Part shown: piece by piece, positions 1-12,271 of the stretch | How positions within the stretch are numbered: position 1 is the first letter of the stretch | Layout: every line of letters starts with the position of its first letter | Assembly: GCA_963931925.1 (NCBI GenBank) | Contig: OZ007582.1 | Coordinates: 37,535,617-37,599,616 of the forward strand | DNA: 64,000 nt | Reading direction: 5' to 3' | Origin: Onchidella celtica | Taxonomy: Eukaryota; Mollusca; Gastropoda; Systellommatophora; Onchidiidae | Position numbers and translations under genes: made by a program | The notes under the pieces: generated by a model | The model's input: the letters and a program-made list of their open reading frames with translations, nothing else | Databases searched by the model: none | What the model was told of the DNA's origin: nothing

Positions 1-871
1 GTTAGGAGAGCCCAGTACGTTCAACGCCTACAGAAGCACTCTTCGGCTTGTAGGTAATTTAAGCAGTTGCCAAAAGACTATATTTTATGCACAATCACTA
101 TTCAATTCATCAACAATGTGCTATATTATTCCAATCATACTATGGCAATAGATCTATCATACAGGACACTCGTGGTCGAGTGCCAGCTGGGGTTTCCTTA
201 GTCTTCCTATGAGGCTGTAGTTCTCTCTCTATCTCCGATCTCTATTATACTTGAATAATTAAGATATATTACCATTGCTCACGCCTACTGAGAGGCGCGA
301 ACATCAAAATAGCGCAGCGTGGGCTTTCAAAGGTCAGCCCACTCAGACCTTTCTTTCTAGAGCTCAGTCAGTCCGTTAGCAAGGACTTCTTAGTCTTCAG
401 ACCACACAGTTCAGGTACTGGCCAACCGGAGATACTTCACGAAACGATGCTTCTCTCGTCTGTATTCACCTAATCTGAACGTTACACGATGTTATATACT
501 ATCTAACTACCCAGCGTGCTAGTCCGCTGGCCCAATTAGTTCAGCTATCTCATAGGTCGAAACCTCCCACCATTTTAACTGTAGTAATACGTCTGCACTA
601 TTCTACCAGCCAGTTAACGTGCAAAACTTGTCTAGTCATACTTAACAATGTCAACTGTCCCCACCTTGTTTCACCCCTACTCCATTACTTATTAATCACG
701 AACATTAAAACCCACAAGCGTGAATCTAACAGTTTAACTTTACATTTATTTACTCACCAACTATAATTTGGCGAGGACCGTTCAAGGCCACCAGCCAATT
801 TCTCATGGCCCTGGTAAACAACAACAACTCACTCTCTGCGTGAGTTTTAATAATATCCGAATCATGACACA
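1..871 (-). mobile_element. Partial 3' LTR of Gmr1-like element A
   Basis: Read on the minus strand this LTR starts TGTGTCATG at 871, directly after a polypurine tract. Its first 109 bases recur exactly at 3669-3777 on the other side of the pol gene, which identifies it as an LTR. The other end is not seen and probably lies left of the window. The LTR of the related element at 24184-34108 is 1239 bp, so a partial copy here is expected. No gene is visible inside it. Confidence 0.7.
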
Positions 872-884
872 TCCCCCACCCCAG
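872..884 (-). promoter_or_regulatory. Polypurine tract of element A
   Basis: On the minus strand the sequence GGGGTGGGGGA lies immediately before the LTR start. The same 11-mer precedes the 3' LTR of the intact element near 32856-32866. This position and composition fit the plus-strand primer of an LTR retrotransposon. Confidence 0.75.
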
Positions 885-1488
885 TTAAAATTTGCAATTT
901 TAACGATATAAATTATTATCGTAAAGGGAAGGCATGAGTCGAGAAATTGCTCGAAAGGTTAACTTAACTAAGAATACTAGGTAATAACTAAGACTAGTAC
1001 TAAAGTTGAAAAAAACCTACAGGACGGGTATCATTGATGGACAAAACTTCATGAAAATCTTAAGGCTCCGTCCAAAAGTATATATCTCTCTGAGGATTAA
1101 ATCTTACCTCTAAATAGGTAGACATTAACAATCATAACTCTAAAATTTTAGAGTACAACACTGATCCTGTGCGAATGTCATCAGGAATGCATACATACAA
1201 TGAATAATACTCAAGAAAAGATAACTATAGTAGCATCGATGGCATTAGTGGATCTGGACTCCTGGTCTGCCATGATCTTCTCGTCCTCGACCCTGGGCAA
1301 CAACGTCTGGTGTGGCCAAAATACGGGTCGACGTCAGTAAAATAGCTGTTGGAACAAAGGAAAGCACAGGGGTAGGTGAAAAGTGTTCACAATGGGTGAA
1401 CAATATGTGATACCATCCCTCGGTCTCTGAATGAGGTGCTAATCAGTATCCAACGCCAATACATATGACAGACTAAAATACAACAAGA
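885..1488 (-). other. 3' noncoding internal region of element A
   Basis: About 600 bases lie between the pol stop codon and the polypurine tract. They are AT-rich with no open frame. The intact relative has about 340 bases in the equivalent place. Confidence 0.5.
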
Positions 1489-3687
1489 TTAAGGTAACCG
1501 TGATAATAGGTCGGCATGGACATTATCTCCACCAGGAATGGCCTTTGTAATGAAGCGGTATTCCTGAAGGGCCAGACTCCATCTGGTCAAACGAGCGTTC
1601 TTGGCTCGGTTCGATTTTAAAAATAACAACGGTTTATGGTCTGTCTCGATGACGAATTCTGTCATAAGTAGGTAGCGGGAAAACGCGTCTACGGCGTATA
1701 CAATCGCCAGGCATTCTCGCTCTATAATAGCGTATCTCTGCTCTCTCGGAAGTAATTTCCGGCTAGCGTACATACAAGGGCGCAATAAGCCATCTCTTTC
1801 CTGAAGCAAAACAGCTCCAATTCCCTGGTCCGACGCGTCAGTTCGGACGGTGAAGGTGCGCCTAATATTCGGTAGTATAAGCAGCGGCGAACTGGAGAAC
1901 AGTTGCTGCACTGTCGCGAGCGCGGTGGCGCACTGCGTATTCCAGGTAATTTTGTTGGGTCTGTCTTTTCTTGTAAGATCGGATAACGGGGCCGTAAGGG
2001 CCGAAAAATTAGGAACAAATTTCCGATAATAGCTTAAGAAGCCTAACAGGCTACGAACCTGCTTCTTAGTATGAGGAGCCTGGAGTTTTAAAATCTTACT
2101 TATCTTACTGTCGTCCGGTGTTTGGACGCCTTTGGCGATAGTATGTCCCAGAAAGTTAATCTGCGTATAACCCAGGAAGACTTTGCTAGGCTTAGCTGTA
2201 AGCCCGGCATCTCGAAGTTTACTAAGCACTTGACGAAGTGCTTCTAAGTGGCCTTTCCAATCCGTATGGAAAGCGCAAATGTCGTCAAAGTAGCTTAGGA
2301 CGCATGGTGTCTGCTGCAATAGGATGTTCATCATCCTCGCAAATGTCGCTGGTGCCGTTACGAGACCGAATGGCATGAATCTCCATTGCATGAGACCCAT
2401 AGGGGTCTGAAACGCTGTGTACTGTTTACTGGCCTCTTCCATTGGGATTTGCCAGTAGCCTTTAGCCAAATCTATTTTCGAAAACACGGACGACTCGGCC
2501 AATCGCGCAAATAGATCTTCCTGATTCGGGATAGGTTCAGCATCGTAAATGGTTAGAGCGTTAAGCTTCCTGTAATCGATACAAAATCTAACGGAACCGT
2601 CTGTTTTCTTTACTAGTACAATCGGCGAGCAGTAAGGGCTCGTCGAGCGCTCAATGACTCCTAAGCTGAGCATCTTTTCCACCTCGGACTGTATGGTGTC
2701 GTGCGCTTGCAGCGGGCGCGGGTAGGGTTTGACAAACACGAGTACGTCCGAGTGCAACCGGATGACGTGTTGAACTAAGGATGTTTTACCCGGCAAATCA
2801 GTGAATACTGGCGAAAACTCCCGAACAAGATTCATGATGTCCTGTGTCTTACTTTGATCCAGCTCTGGATTGATATTAACGGAAGTCGCGTCCTCTGTGG
2901 CTTGCAAGGATAGGAGCGATCTTGTCATAGATAATGGCTCCCGGTCGTTGTCATCGATAGTGACCATCGCTGCGTTTGCTTGGGCCACAACATGGCATGA
3001 ATGATCGTGATGAGTTTGATCATCGGTAAGATACTTTTTCAACATATTAATATGGTACACCTTATCGTTACCACGTATGGTAATGAGATAATTAACTCTC
3101 GAGAGTCGCTTTTTAACTAGAAAGGGGCCTTTCCAAGTGAGGAGTAGTTTGTTATTCGTTTCTGGTAACAGCACCAATGCCCGATCTCCGACTGACAGGG
3201 TTCTTAACCGACTACCCTGATCGCGATATCCTATAAATGACCTGGTCCGTACGCATGCAAATTGTCGAGCCAGGTCGCATGCATTAACTATTCTATGTCG
3301 GAGATCGACTATGTACTGATACGCGGATCGCGTATCAGGAACGTCGGTATCAGAACCGGCGTATAAATCGCGTAAAATGGCCATCGGGCCACGTGGTTTT
3401 CGACCGTATAACAGTTCAAACGGGGAAAAACCCGTTGTCGCATTTGGGAGTTCCCTATATGCGAACAAGATGGCCGGAAGTCGACGGTCCCAGTCACCAG
3501 GTCTATCGGCGGAAACGCGTGCCAGCATAGTTTTCATGGTGGCATTCCAGCGCTCGCAACAGCCATTGGACTGTGGATGGTATGGCGACGTAAGTTTCTG
3601 CCTAATGCCCGTGAGTTCCAATACTTTCCTGAAAAGGTCAGAGGTGAATTGCGGACCTCTATCAGATAATAATTTGGCGAGGACCGT
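1489..3687 (-). pseudogene. Gmr1-like Ty3/gypsy pol fragment, order INT-RT-RNase H
   Basis: The frame begins inside the integrase core (SDRGPQFTS, then HPQSNG and CERWN with the catalytic Glu). It continues through the integrase C-terminal GPF/Y-type module (LTWKGPFLV) into reverse transcriptase (FCIDYRKLN, the GYWQIP block, SYFDD active site) and RNase H (RTDASDQGIGAVLLQ, ETDHKPL). It stops TAA at 1489. Integrase therefore lies upstream of RT, the reverse of ordinary Ty3/gypsy elements and typical of the Gmr1 group. Gag, protease, the integrase zinc finger and the first catalytic Asp are missing: at 3669 the frame runs into a piece of LTR. The open frame goes back to a TGA at 3688-3690. A TTG at 3621 is the first start-like codon, so there is no genuine start. 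RT and RNase H look intact, but the element is dead through deletion. Confidence 0.85.
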
Positions 3688-3777
3688 TCAAGGCCACCAG
3701 CCAATTTCTCATGGCCCTGGTAAACAACAACAACTCACTCTCTGCGTGAGTTTTAATAATATCCGAATCATGACACA
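3669..3777 (-). mobile_element. LTR fragment closing element A
   Basis: These 109 bases match 763-871 exactly and end at the LTR terminus. They join directly to the integrase coding sequence with an ATAAT-type microhomology. The 5' end of the element, from LTR interior to mid-integrase, has been deleted. The flank beyond 3777 begins ATAGATC. The matching target duplication would be outside the window. Confidence 0.8.
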
Positions 3778-4659
3778 ATAGATCAAGTACAACTGAAGAT
3801 TTACCAAATTAACCCTGTTGACAGAATTGACACACACACACACAAATTAAACAACTTTATCAAGTATCTCTTCACCAAGACAAGACAGCTTTAATGCAAA
3901 TTCATTATTCACTGATACTATTTTCAACTCTGCGCCTCTTCCCTCATAATCACTCTTGTGCCCCCTGTCAGCATTATAAGAAATTTTGGAAATCAGTCAC
4001 AGAAAATTAATACTCTCTTTTAAGTCTGCCATTAAATCCCAGTTCCAGTCATACAGAGTTCACCCTTAAGTTTTCTTCCAGAAATTGAAATAGCATGTTT
4101 TTCCTTTTTTAAAGATGATAATGAGAAGGAAATTTCAAATGTTTGTTACTGTTATTGATGTCATCATTTTTTAGTTTCTGTTAATATTTACATGGCACAT
4201 GATTGTTTGTTGTAAAAATAAAAATGTTTCATAACATCTTGATTATAGGCTATTTGAATGTAAGGGGAGGTTTGATTGTCTATAAACAACCAATCACTTG
4301 AAATACATTTAAAAAAAACATTTTTGATACCTGAAATAATTACTTATTTTATCATGAGGAACCTATAGCTGTTTTCTACTACAAGGTACAAGCTGCTGTA
4401 CAATTCATAAGATTTCAGCTTCCAACAATGGTGGAGTTGGACCACTCTTTTATTCAGGGTACCAATGTTCATAAAAAGCTTAGGTACATTGTCCATCATG
4501 TTGAGCGTTAAATCTTTCCCATAGAGTTCTTTGCATCCCGACCACACAGTCAAGAATATCCTGAGTCCAAATTTATTCATATTATATAATTATGCCTACC
4601 CGTTATCCTTTCAGAAAAGAACCAGGAAATTTGTAGAGAACTGGATAGATGTAATATTA
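3778..4659. other. No recognisable feature
   Basis: AT-rich DNA with a short CA run near 3833 and only short chance open frames. Confidence 0.6.
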
Positions 4660-5240
4660 CATGTATTACAGTAAACAAGTAACAATGATCAATGATGCAT
4701 AGCAATGACCAAGGTGGAGGTGTGAGCTGACAAGTGCAGTCTGCTAGAGGAAAGAAGAATGCCACCACTTCTGGAGCTACATCATCTGATTTAGATCTAG
4801 CACAGTAGCAATTAAAATCAAACTACACTGATGCAAGTGGTGAAAGGACGCATGAAACTACATGTATTCAATGGGAGTGGATACAAAGACTTATTACAGA
4901 AAACAATTAACAATGATCAATGATGCATGAGCAAACATGGGAGTGTGACCTGACATGCGGTCTGCTAGGGTAAAGAACGCTAGACACGCCTCTTCTAGAT
5001 TAAGATCTTACTATCAAACTCATAACTACGCTGGTGCAAGTAATGAAAAGAGACACGAAACCATCATAATATGAGACTGGGTGTATACGATATAGGCCCT
5101 AACTTACTAAGGCAACAGAAACAAACGACCTGGCAGTGACTTCTGCTAGGGTAAAGAACGCTAATTAACCACTTCCAAAACGCAAAATCAAACTTAAAAC
5201 TGTCACTAAAGATTGTAAGAGCTGGTGAAATAATTCTAGC
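4660..5240. repeat. Three diverged tandem copies of a ~200-230 bp unit
   Basis: The motif pair AACAATGATCAATGATGCAT and GCTAGGGTAAAGAACGCT recurs with similar spacing near 4680, 4910 and, more decayed, near 5110-5160. The last two copies share the GGGTAAAGAACGCTA motif. Confidence 0.5.
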
Positions 5241-5359
5241 GCCGGTAGAGATGCAGCAGTGAAAATAAACATAAACAAAATTAGCAGTGACTCGACGAGC
5301 GTACTTCGCTTGTTTACATTTGGCGCTTCCCGTTACTACGTTATGCCCTACATCGACAG

Positions 5360-5370
5360 AAAATGGCGGC
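5360..5370 (+). promoter_or_regulatory. YY1-like motif in a CpG-rich segment
   Basis: AAAATGGCGGC matches the YY1 consensus. It sits in a short CpG-rich stretch (about 5283-5400) unlike its AT-rich surroundings. The ATG in it opens only a seven-codon frame. It may be a promoter remnant upstream of the RT fragment. Confidence 0.35.
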
Positions 5371-5443
5371 GCCCGCGGAGTATTGAAGTTTTCTCTGCTG
5401 AAGAGCTTAGCGTTACTCTTCTATGTACTTCTTACTTCTATGC

Positions 5444-6237
5444 TCCAGACAGACGTACCGATGTTTGTTAAACCGTACCCGCGCCCGCTGCACGCTCACG
5501 AAACGATAACCATAGAAGTACGTGCACTGCTACGGCTAGGCGTCATAGAGCGATCAACAAGTCCGTATTGCTCGCCGATTGTCCTGGTCAAGAAGAAAGA
5601 CGATACCGTGCGTTTTTGTATTGACTATAGGAAGCTCAATGCTATAACCATCTATGATGCGGAACCCATTCCCAATCAGGAGGACCTATTCGCGCGGTTA
5701 TCCAATGCAAGTATCTTCTCTAAAATAGACTTATCCAAAGGATATTGGCAGATTCCTCCCGAAGAAGGAAGTAAACAATATACAGCTTTTCAAACCCCTT
5801 TGGGTTTAATGCAATGGAAATATATGCCTTTTGGACTGGTTACTGCACCAGCCACTTTCGCGCGCATGATGACCATCTTGCTAAATGAATTGCGCTGCGT
5901 TCTATCATATTTCGATGATATATATGTATTTTTCAGGCCGATTGGGCTGGCCACTTAATGGCCCTTCATGAAGTTTTTGCCACTCTTCGCCGAGCTGGTC
6001 TTACCGCGAGACCCAGTAAGGTGTTTCTGGGATATCACCACATAAACTTTTTGGGTCATACCGTAACCCACGGGGTTCAGACTCCAGATGATCGCAAGAT
6101 ATCCACTATTTTGAAACTTCAACCCCCTAAAACAAAAAAGCAAGTCCGTAGTTTGTTGGGACTTTTGAATTATTACAGGAAATTTATACCAAACTTTTCT
6201 TATCTTTCAGCCCCGTTATCTGATCTAACCCACATCG
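5444..6237 (+). pseudogene. Gmr1-like RT fragment, frameshifted
   Basis: This is an RT segment closely related to the one in 1489-3687, starting at VKPYPRPLHAH and ending at LSDLTH just before the RNase H connection. It contains FCIDYRKLN, the GYWQIP block and FDDI. After FDDI the frame shifts: two extra bases in a TA run (gatatatatg, near 5920-5926) break it, and the downstream frame resumes with DWAGHL near 5940. Both ends stop abruptly in unrelated sequence and no LTR is nearby. The upstream open frame from 5287 does not look like RT. Confidence 0.8.
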
Positions 6238-8260
6238 CGACAGGGGAGTTATATGAAAAACTGTGTGAATCTAAGAAAATGCATCAAACCAAATTAATGT
6301 ACAGACTATTTATTGATTTTGAAAAACGCTATAACGCCATAAGCTTTGGAGAGTACAACCAAAAGAAATTGTTCCACGTGATAATCAAACCATGTACCTT
6401 TAACCCTTACGTTACTAAGACTTATGCATGACAATGTTATAATTACAAAACTAACACTTACATATATACAGTGTTCTTAGCTCAAGCCATCTTATTCATT
6501 ACCATCATCATGGTTCTAAATAATCGAGACTATTTTAGCAAGTTATAACTTTTATCCAGTAAATTAAAGTACTGAAAAGTCAAATGGCCATACAAGTCTT
6601 TACCTTAGCTGATGAAGTAGTGAATCATCATGTAGATTTGGTGGAACTAGGAAATATACCCATGTAATACAGACACACTGTGTCCATGTAGATAGTATTG
6701 ATAACAAGATCAAACAGTTCTTATGGGATAATCACATGAAAATGCCAAGTGAGGAATATATTTACATGTCCATAACACTAACAGTATGATTTATTTGGCG
6801 GATCATAACGCCTTTCACTTTCTCAGCTTGTACTTTCTGTCACCATTTCACTATTCTCACAGACTGTGAGTGTTTTGCAGAGTCTTACAGTTACACAGTG
6901 CTGTTTTATTTGTCATAGTCACTTACGTACATAAACAAATAAAATTATTGGTATAGATTTTCAATGAAATGATATAATACAACAAACTTGAGGGAATACC
7001 AGTGTCCAGCAGGTTTTGTGTGTATTCAGGTTGTCATAAGAGTGGATGGTCATTCTTCTATGGCAATTTTGTCTTCTGAGCTTAACTGGTGAACATGCTG
7101 ATATTTTCTTAAAGGAATTTATGGTATAATTCATCCATAATGTTCCATATTGTGGTGTTGTTTTGTCTGTTTTAAATATTTTGAAATCATTAAATGAATT
7201 CACACCGTGGGCCTACTCTCTTCATTTCGTTTATTTTAAATTGTCTGTATGTCATTATTTTGTTTTAAAACTTCTACTGCTCTCTTAATTCTGACTTTAA
7301 CTGCCATTCCAGTAAATGTAGTCCAGGTATACAGTAAATCTAGACACTTGACTTCCATGGAGATTGGAAGCAGATCTCATAAACTGGATATTTTGTGACA
7401 GATACATGATGGACAAGAGGTCAGAACAACTGAAGTAATCATGACTAATAATACTAATATGACAATGGACATAAACTGTCTATCAAGTGGTCATCTTTAT
7501 AAAAATTAAAATCTTAATTTTCATCAAGTTCTCGGTAACTTGTTTCTGACACTTTAGTGTGCGTATGAACTATTTTATCTAAAGATGGATGAATGATATT
7601 CCAGCACATTTTCACTATCTGGTCTCTACACTAATATTTTAAGCTGGCCATTTTTGTCAAGATCACAGACTCCTTGAAAGAATTGAGAAAAAGTTCATGG
7701 GTGTAAAACAAAAGTTGTTCGATGCAAAATTCTAAAACAAATAACCAACTAGAAATGTGGATACTTGTTTCAGTAAAGAGGATGATAATAATTTGATTTT
7801 TTTCTAAAGCCGGAATTTGCAAAAATTGGAAGTTTTGGGGACAACTGATGCCCACCCAAATATGATAATATGTTTGAAATTAAAAAGCACTGGGCGGAGA
7901 CAAGAAAAGTTTGGTGAGTTTAGAAATGCTCTAACATTTAACAAGGAATGAGACAGCTATTACACAGTATGATTTATGAATCACACTTTTTTTCTATAAT
8001 TCCTACGTTATAAATGGCCTTGAGGAATGTAATCTCTGTTTTGTTGTTTGGTCGATGTTTGTGGACAAAGATAAACTTTAAGAAGGCTGAACATTCGTGA
8101 TAACACGGTCATGTCAGGCTGAAGTAACAACGGGTGAGCCACAGTGTTGAGTCTGTTTCCCTTTGGTAGCACCGGTACCAAGAGATCACAATATCAAGTC
8201 AGTTTTATATCTCTGCCACAAATTCTTTCTACTCGATGTAGTATAGCAGACGTCAAATTT
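6238..8260. other. No recognisable feature
   Basis: AT-rich DNA with short, unconvincing open frames. No RNA gene or repeat family is recognised. Confidence 0.55.
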
Positions 8261-8404
8261 CGCACACTTCAGATAAATTGGCATCTTCGGTGAACTCCCT
8301 TACTTTCGTAATATAGTGGTAACGCCCCTTGGGACAGATTTCGCACCTTCACGTTGACGTTACGGGAAAACTCTTTTTTCACATAAGTCCGTGACCGTAG
8401 GTGT

Positions 8405-8416
8405 CGCGCATGCGCA
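8405..8416. promoter_or_regulatory. NRF-1-like palindrome in a GC-richer segment
   Basis: CGCGCATGCGCA is a perfect match to the NRF-1 consensus, which is common in CpG promoters. The segment 8260-8470 is richer in CpG than its surroundings and lies just upstream of the integrase-like frame. Promoter function is inference. Confidence 0.4.
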
Positions 8417-8474
8417 GTACCCCCTCTGACCCTCTTGGGCCTTACGTTTACGGCTACCGACGCACAGGGAAAAC

Positions 8475-9646
8475 TACTGCCAGAAAGCTGCAACCCGTTT
8501 CATCAAAACAGCACCTGAACTTCATCCTCTTCCAGTGCCTTTTCATCCATGGAAGCAAATTGGAGTTGACTTGTGCAGCATGCCAAAATCAAAAGAAGGA
8601 TTTATATGCATGATTGTTGTTGTAGACTATCTCACAAAATGGGTCGAAGCAGAGCCACTCCCTGACAAAACAGCAAGTACTGTCGCTGCTTTCCTCTATC
8701 GTCTGATTTGCCGCCATGGTTGCGCAGATGTTCAAATCAATGACCAAGGCCGTGAATTTGTTAACGAAATTTCTTCCCATTTGCACAGACTTACTGGTGT
8801 ACAGCAAAGAATGTCAAGTGCGTATCACCCACAAACCAATGGATTGACAGAAAGAAACAATAGGACAATCCAAACCAGCCTGCTGAAACTTTTGACTAAT
8901 CCAGATGGAAGTCAAACACCAGAAGATTGGCCACAAGCTCTTCCAGGGGTGCTTTTTGCATTCCGAACCAGCAAACAGGCATCAACAGGGTGTACGGGCG
9001 TCATCCATGCTTGCCCGTAGATCTCATCCACCAAAAACCTGATGAAACGTCAACAGCAATTCCTGAAGTTCAGAGTCAAGATCTGATTGATGGATCTTCG
9101 CCAGAAGAAATCAGGAAGCGATTGGAAGCAATCACATATGTGCATGATATTGCACTGAAAAGAGCGTCAAAGAACATTGCTGCCGCCCAAGAGAAACAGA
9201 AAAGGAGCTATCAAAAAAGAAACAAAACAAAATGCACATTTGCTGAAAGAGATGAGATTCTACTTTGGAATTCAAGACGAGCAGACAGAAAAGGCGGAAA
9301 AACTGAAAACCCATGGCTTGGTCCCTATGTCATCAATCGAAAACTTGACAATGAACTTTACGAACTGAAAAAGCACTGTGGTGATGTTCTAAAAAACAAA
9401 GCAAATGCATGCAATATAAAGTTATTTTGCAGGAGAGCAAAATGTATTGTAAAAACAGATGCACAAGAAAGTGACAAAGAGAGCATCACTAATCAAAAGA
9501 AAAAGGAGACTCAAGTGAAAGACATTGAGGAGCAAACCACCTTCATCAGTCAAGGAAAAGAATTTATACAAGTTGAAGATGATAGGGAGCTAAAAAATTA
9601 TATGGACGAGCAAAACAATGAAAAACAAGAAGATGACAAAGAATAA
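8475..9646 (+). pseudogene. Retroviral-type integrase remnant
   Basis: The frame starts in the linker after the integrase zinc finger (a CQKA motif) and leads into HPWKQIGVDL with the first catalytic Asp. It continues through INDQGREFVN (second Asp) and SAYHPQTNGLTERNNRT (Glu), then a low-complexity Lys/Glu-rich tail after a LGPYVI segment resembling the integrase C-terminal barrel. Near 8990, between QASTG and VYGRHP, about 20 bases seem missing compared with related integrases, which shifts the frame. The second frame ends TAA at 9644-9646. No RT, Gag or LTR is adjacent. It resembles stand-alone integrase-derived genes as much as Ty3/gypsy pol, and the damage argues for a pseudogene. Confidence 0.75.
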
Positions 9647-9764
9647 GAAACTTTCAGTGATCAGGAAATAATGGAAATATGGATGGAAGATACTGAAGTC
9701 GCTCATAAGTTTTTACCTACAGACAAAGAGTGGATGGATTTATCACTCATGCAGACTTGGCCTC

Positions 9765-10223
9765 CGGCCACATTTTAAAACAATACCTCGGTGCAGGCAG
9801 GATGTTTTAGCTCCACCCAAATTAACCAACAAAATCCTTGGTGATGGAAATTGCTTCTTTCGAGCATTAAGCTCTGAGCTCTCTGGCACTCAATTACATC
9901 ACCTCACACTACAATACCTATTGGTCAGTTTTCTCCAGTTTCACAAGGAACCATTTTCAGGCTATGTTGGTAAAAACATCAACATTTATCTTTCAGAAAG
10001 CAAAATGGAGACACCCTCAACATGGGCCACAGACGTTGAAATTGTTGCTGCTGCAACAATGCTGCAGACCTCAATCTTTGTCTTTACACAGATAGCTGAC
10101 AGAAACAGAAAATGGCTTGCTTATGCGCCGTTGTTCCTCATTCCTGACATTCAAACATGGAAAGATCAGAATATCTACTTTTCAAATTTATGTGCTCACT
10201 TTGAACGTGTTACATCTGTTTGA
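9765..10223 (+). pseudogene. OTU-like cysteine protease domain downstream of integrase
   Basis: After one in-frame stop (9644-9646) and a frame change near 9765, the sequence encodes ILGDGNCFFRALSSEL, the OTU signature with Asp and nucleophile Cys. It continues to NIYFSNLCAHFERV, where His fits the third catalytic position, then a stop at 10221-10223. About 140 residues is the usual OTU size. OTU domains are deubiquitinase-type peptidases and are known in some retroelements. The spacing and shared strand suggest it was once one polypeptide with the integrase at 8475-9646. No intron signals were evident between them. Confidence 0.7.
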
Positions 10224-10769
10224 AAAATAACATCATTATTATTTTGTTCAGCTGAATTTCCTTTGGTCTCTTTACCTAAAATGTATCTATGTTCAGTTGA
10301 AACTGATTATGCAAGCTGCCATTTATTACAAATCACAGTTTTATCTTTCTCCACTGATTATGTTTTTGTTTAATTTTCTCTGATTGTCAAGTAAAGTACG
10401 GTACAATAATCTTCATGCCAAAGAGTTGTGCCTCAATTGTTCACTTTCATTTGTTTGTTTGTATTTAAACAAAACAATATATATGTTGTAGTAAATCAAC
10501 CATTCTTTGAATATTTGTTTCATTTTTTTACTTCAATAATTATGTCTTCGTATACATGATAGCCTATCCCTGTTACACGCCCTCTATGTTTGTCTGCAAG
10601 TTCATGTTTGTCTTGTTCTCTTTTTGTCTAATTCTCTCTGAATAATATTTGTCATTGTTTGTAATTTTTCTGAATTTTTTACCTGAACGCTTTTTTTTCT
10701 GTCTGTCTGCCTTAGCATCTGTCTCTCTAACTAATCCTCTTCTCTCTACGTAAACTGTTATAATTCTCC

Positions 10770-11030
10770 AAACCCGGACTTTGAAACCTGCCTCTCTCTC
10801 TCTCTCTCCAACAACCTCTCTCTTCTTTATTTACCTTATTTTCTCTTCTTTCCATCCCCTCGCTCTCTTACTCTTCCCTCCCCCTTTCTCTCTCACTCTC
10901 CCCTTTCCTTCTCTCTCACTTACTCTGTCTCTTGCCCCCACCCTTTTTTTCTCTCTCCTTCCCCTTCTCTCTTTCTCTTCCCTCTTTCCCCTCCCACGTC
11001 TCTCTCTCTCTCTCACATACACACATACAC
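10770..11030. repeat. CT-rich low-complexity tract ending in CA repeats
   Basis: Long pyrimidine runs (CTCTCT, CCCTTTCTCTC) end in an ACACACAT run. The open frames here on both strands are composition artefacts. Confidence 0.8.
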
Positions 11031-11547
11031 ACACAGCGAACACGGCCCTTCACAATCACATGTAGTAAGATGATTACGTACAAATGACTGACTGTCGCCA
11101 ATAATGGACAAGCTAGATCGGCCTCAGAGTTCAGAGCCAGTGAAGTTATTGTGTCATCACTTTGATGTGACAAAGGTCTCTTTGCCGCCAGGTGTCTGTT
11201 TCGAAACTCCAATATAGTGTGTGGTTCCCTTCCGCCCCCCCCCCCACACACACACACCTCCTCACTGGCTGTCGCCGTCCATTCATACATGATGTACTAA
11301 ATCTAGGATGTAGTTAAGCGATAAGCCGCCCATATAGTCCTGTGAGCTATATATAGTATAGGCGGTAAGCCGCCCATGTAGTCCTTGCCTTTTTAAAAAG
11401 TATTCATTCATTGCAATAAAACAGGATATAGAAAACTGAATGCCGTGCGTTATGTTTTGATAACAGTAACCTCCTACTTCTGTCAGCGATTTAATTGTGG
11501 AAATCTGTGGTGATCAGTGTTTTTATCATAATTAGATAGTAATTTTT

Positions 11548-11815
11548 GGCGTAACCAGAAATAGTCTTTTTGGCGTGAAGGCCTGTGCTATAAACACTAC
11601 TGATAGTGCTTTCAGCGTTGCCGAAATGACTATGGTAGTGTTTGTTGCATAGAGTGATTTTTGCTTGAGGATAGTGACTTTGGCGTAACCAGAAATAGTG
11701 TTTTTGGCGTGAAAGCATGTGCTATAAACACTACTGATAGTGCTTTCAGCGTTGCCAAAATGACTATGGTAGTGTTTGTTGCATAGAGTGATTTTGGCTT
11801 ATTACACCGGCATTT
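11548..11815. repeat. Tandem duplication, 2 x 134 bp
   Basis: The segment starting GGCGTAACCAGAAATAGT at 11548 repeats from 11682 with few differences, including the shared GCGTTGCC and TGGTAGTGTTTGTTGCATAG blocks. Confidence 0.85.
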
Positions 11816-12271
11816 TCCTAAATATGTGCGCCGCCGAGACCGCTATAGCGGTCCATCAGGGGAAGGTTGGATCTATGATAAAGCATTATGTGAATACGAA
11901 CGAGGGCACTGTAATTTCTTTTCCATGAGTTTCAAGAGTGATTTTCGGGTACAATACTTTAATTTGCCATAATGTCCCGAGGCTGTGACACCGAAATGGC
12001 TAAGGCACATAATTATACAGTGCACTTAAACAAACAAACAAACAAAAAAGAAATAAACAAATGAATAATACTCCAACTCTCAACAATCACCCATCACACC
12101 GTTGCTTTTTCATGGCCAGCTGGGCTCACAAACAAACAAACACACTAACTCTTCAAAACAAATCTTGCAGTTTGTGGTAAAGTAGAGACTTTATTAAAAA
12201 TAAAATTCATATAAAATATTTTTAAAAAGATGCATGAATACATGTACCACTCTGTGCCAGCACATACAATA

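Noticed and set aside
10781-11290. Leu/Ser-rich and Arg/Glu-rich open frames
   Set aside because: Products of a CT-rich tract read in both directions.
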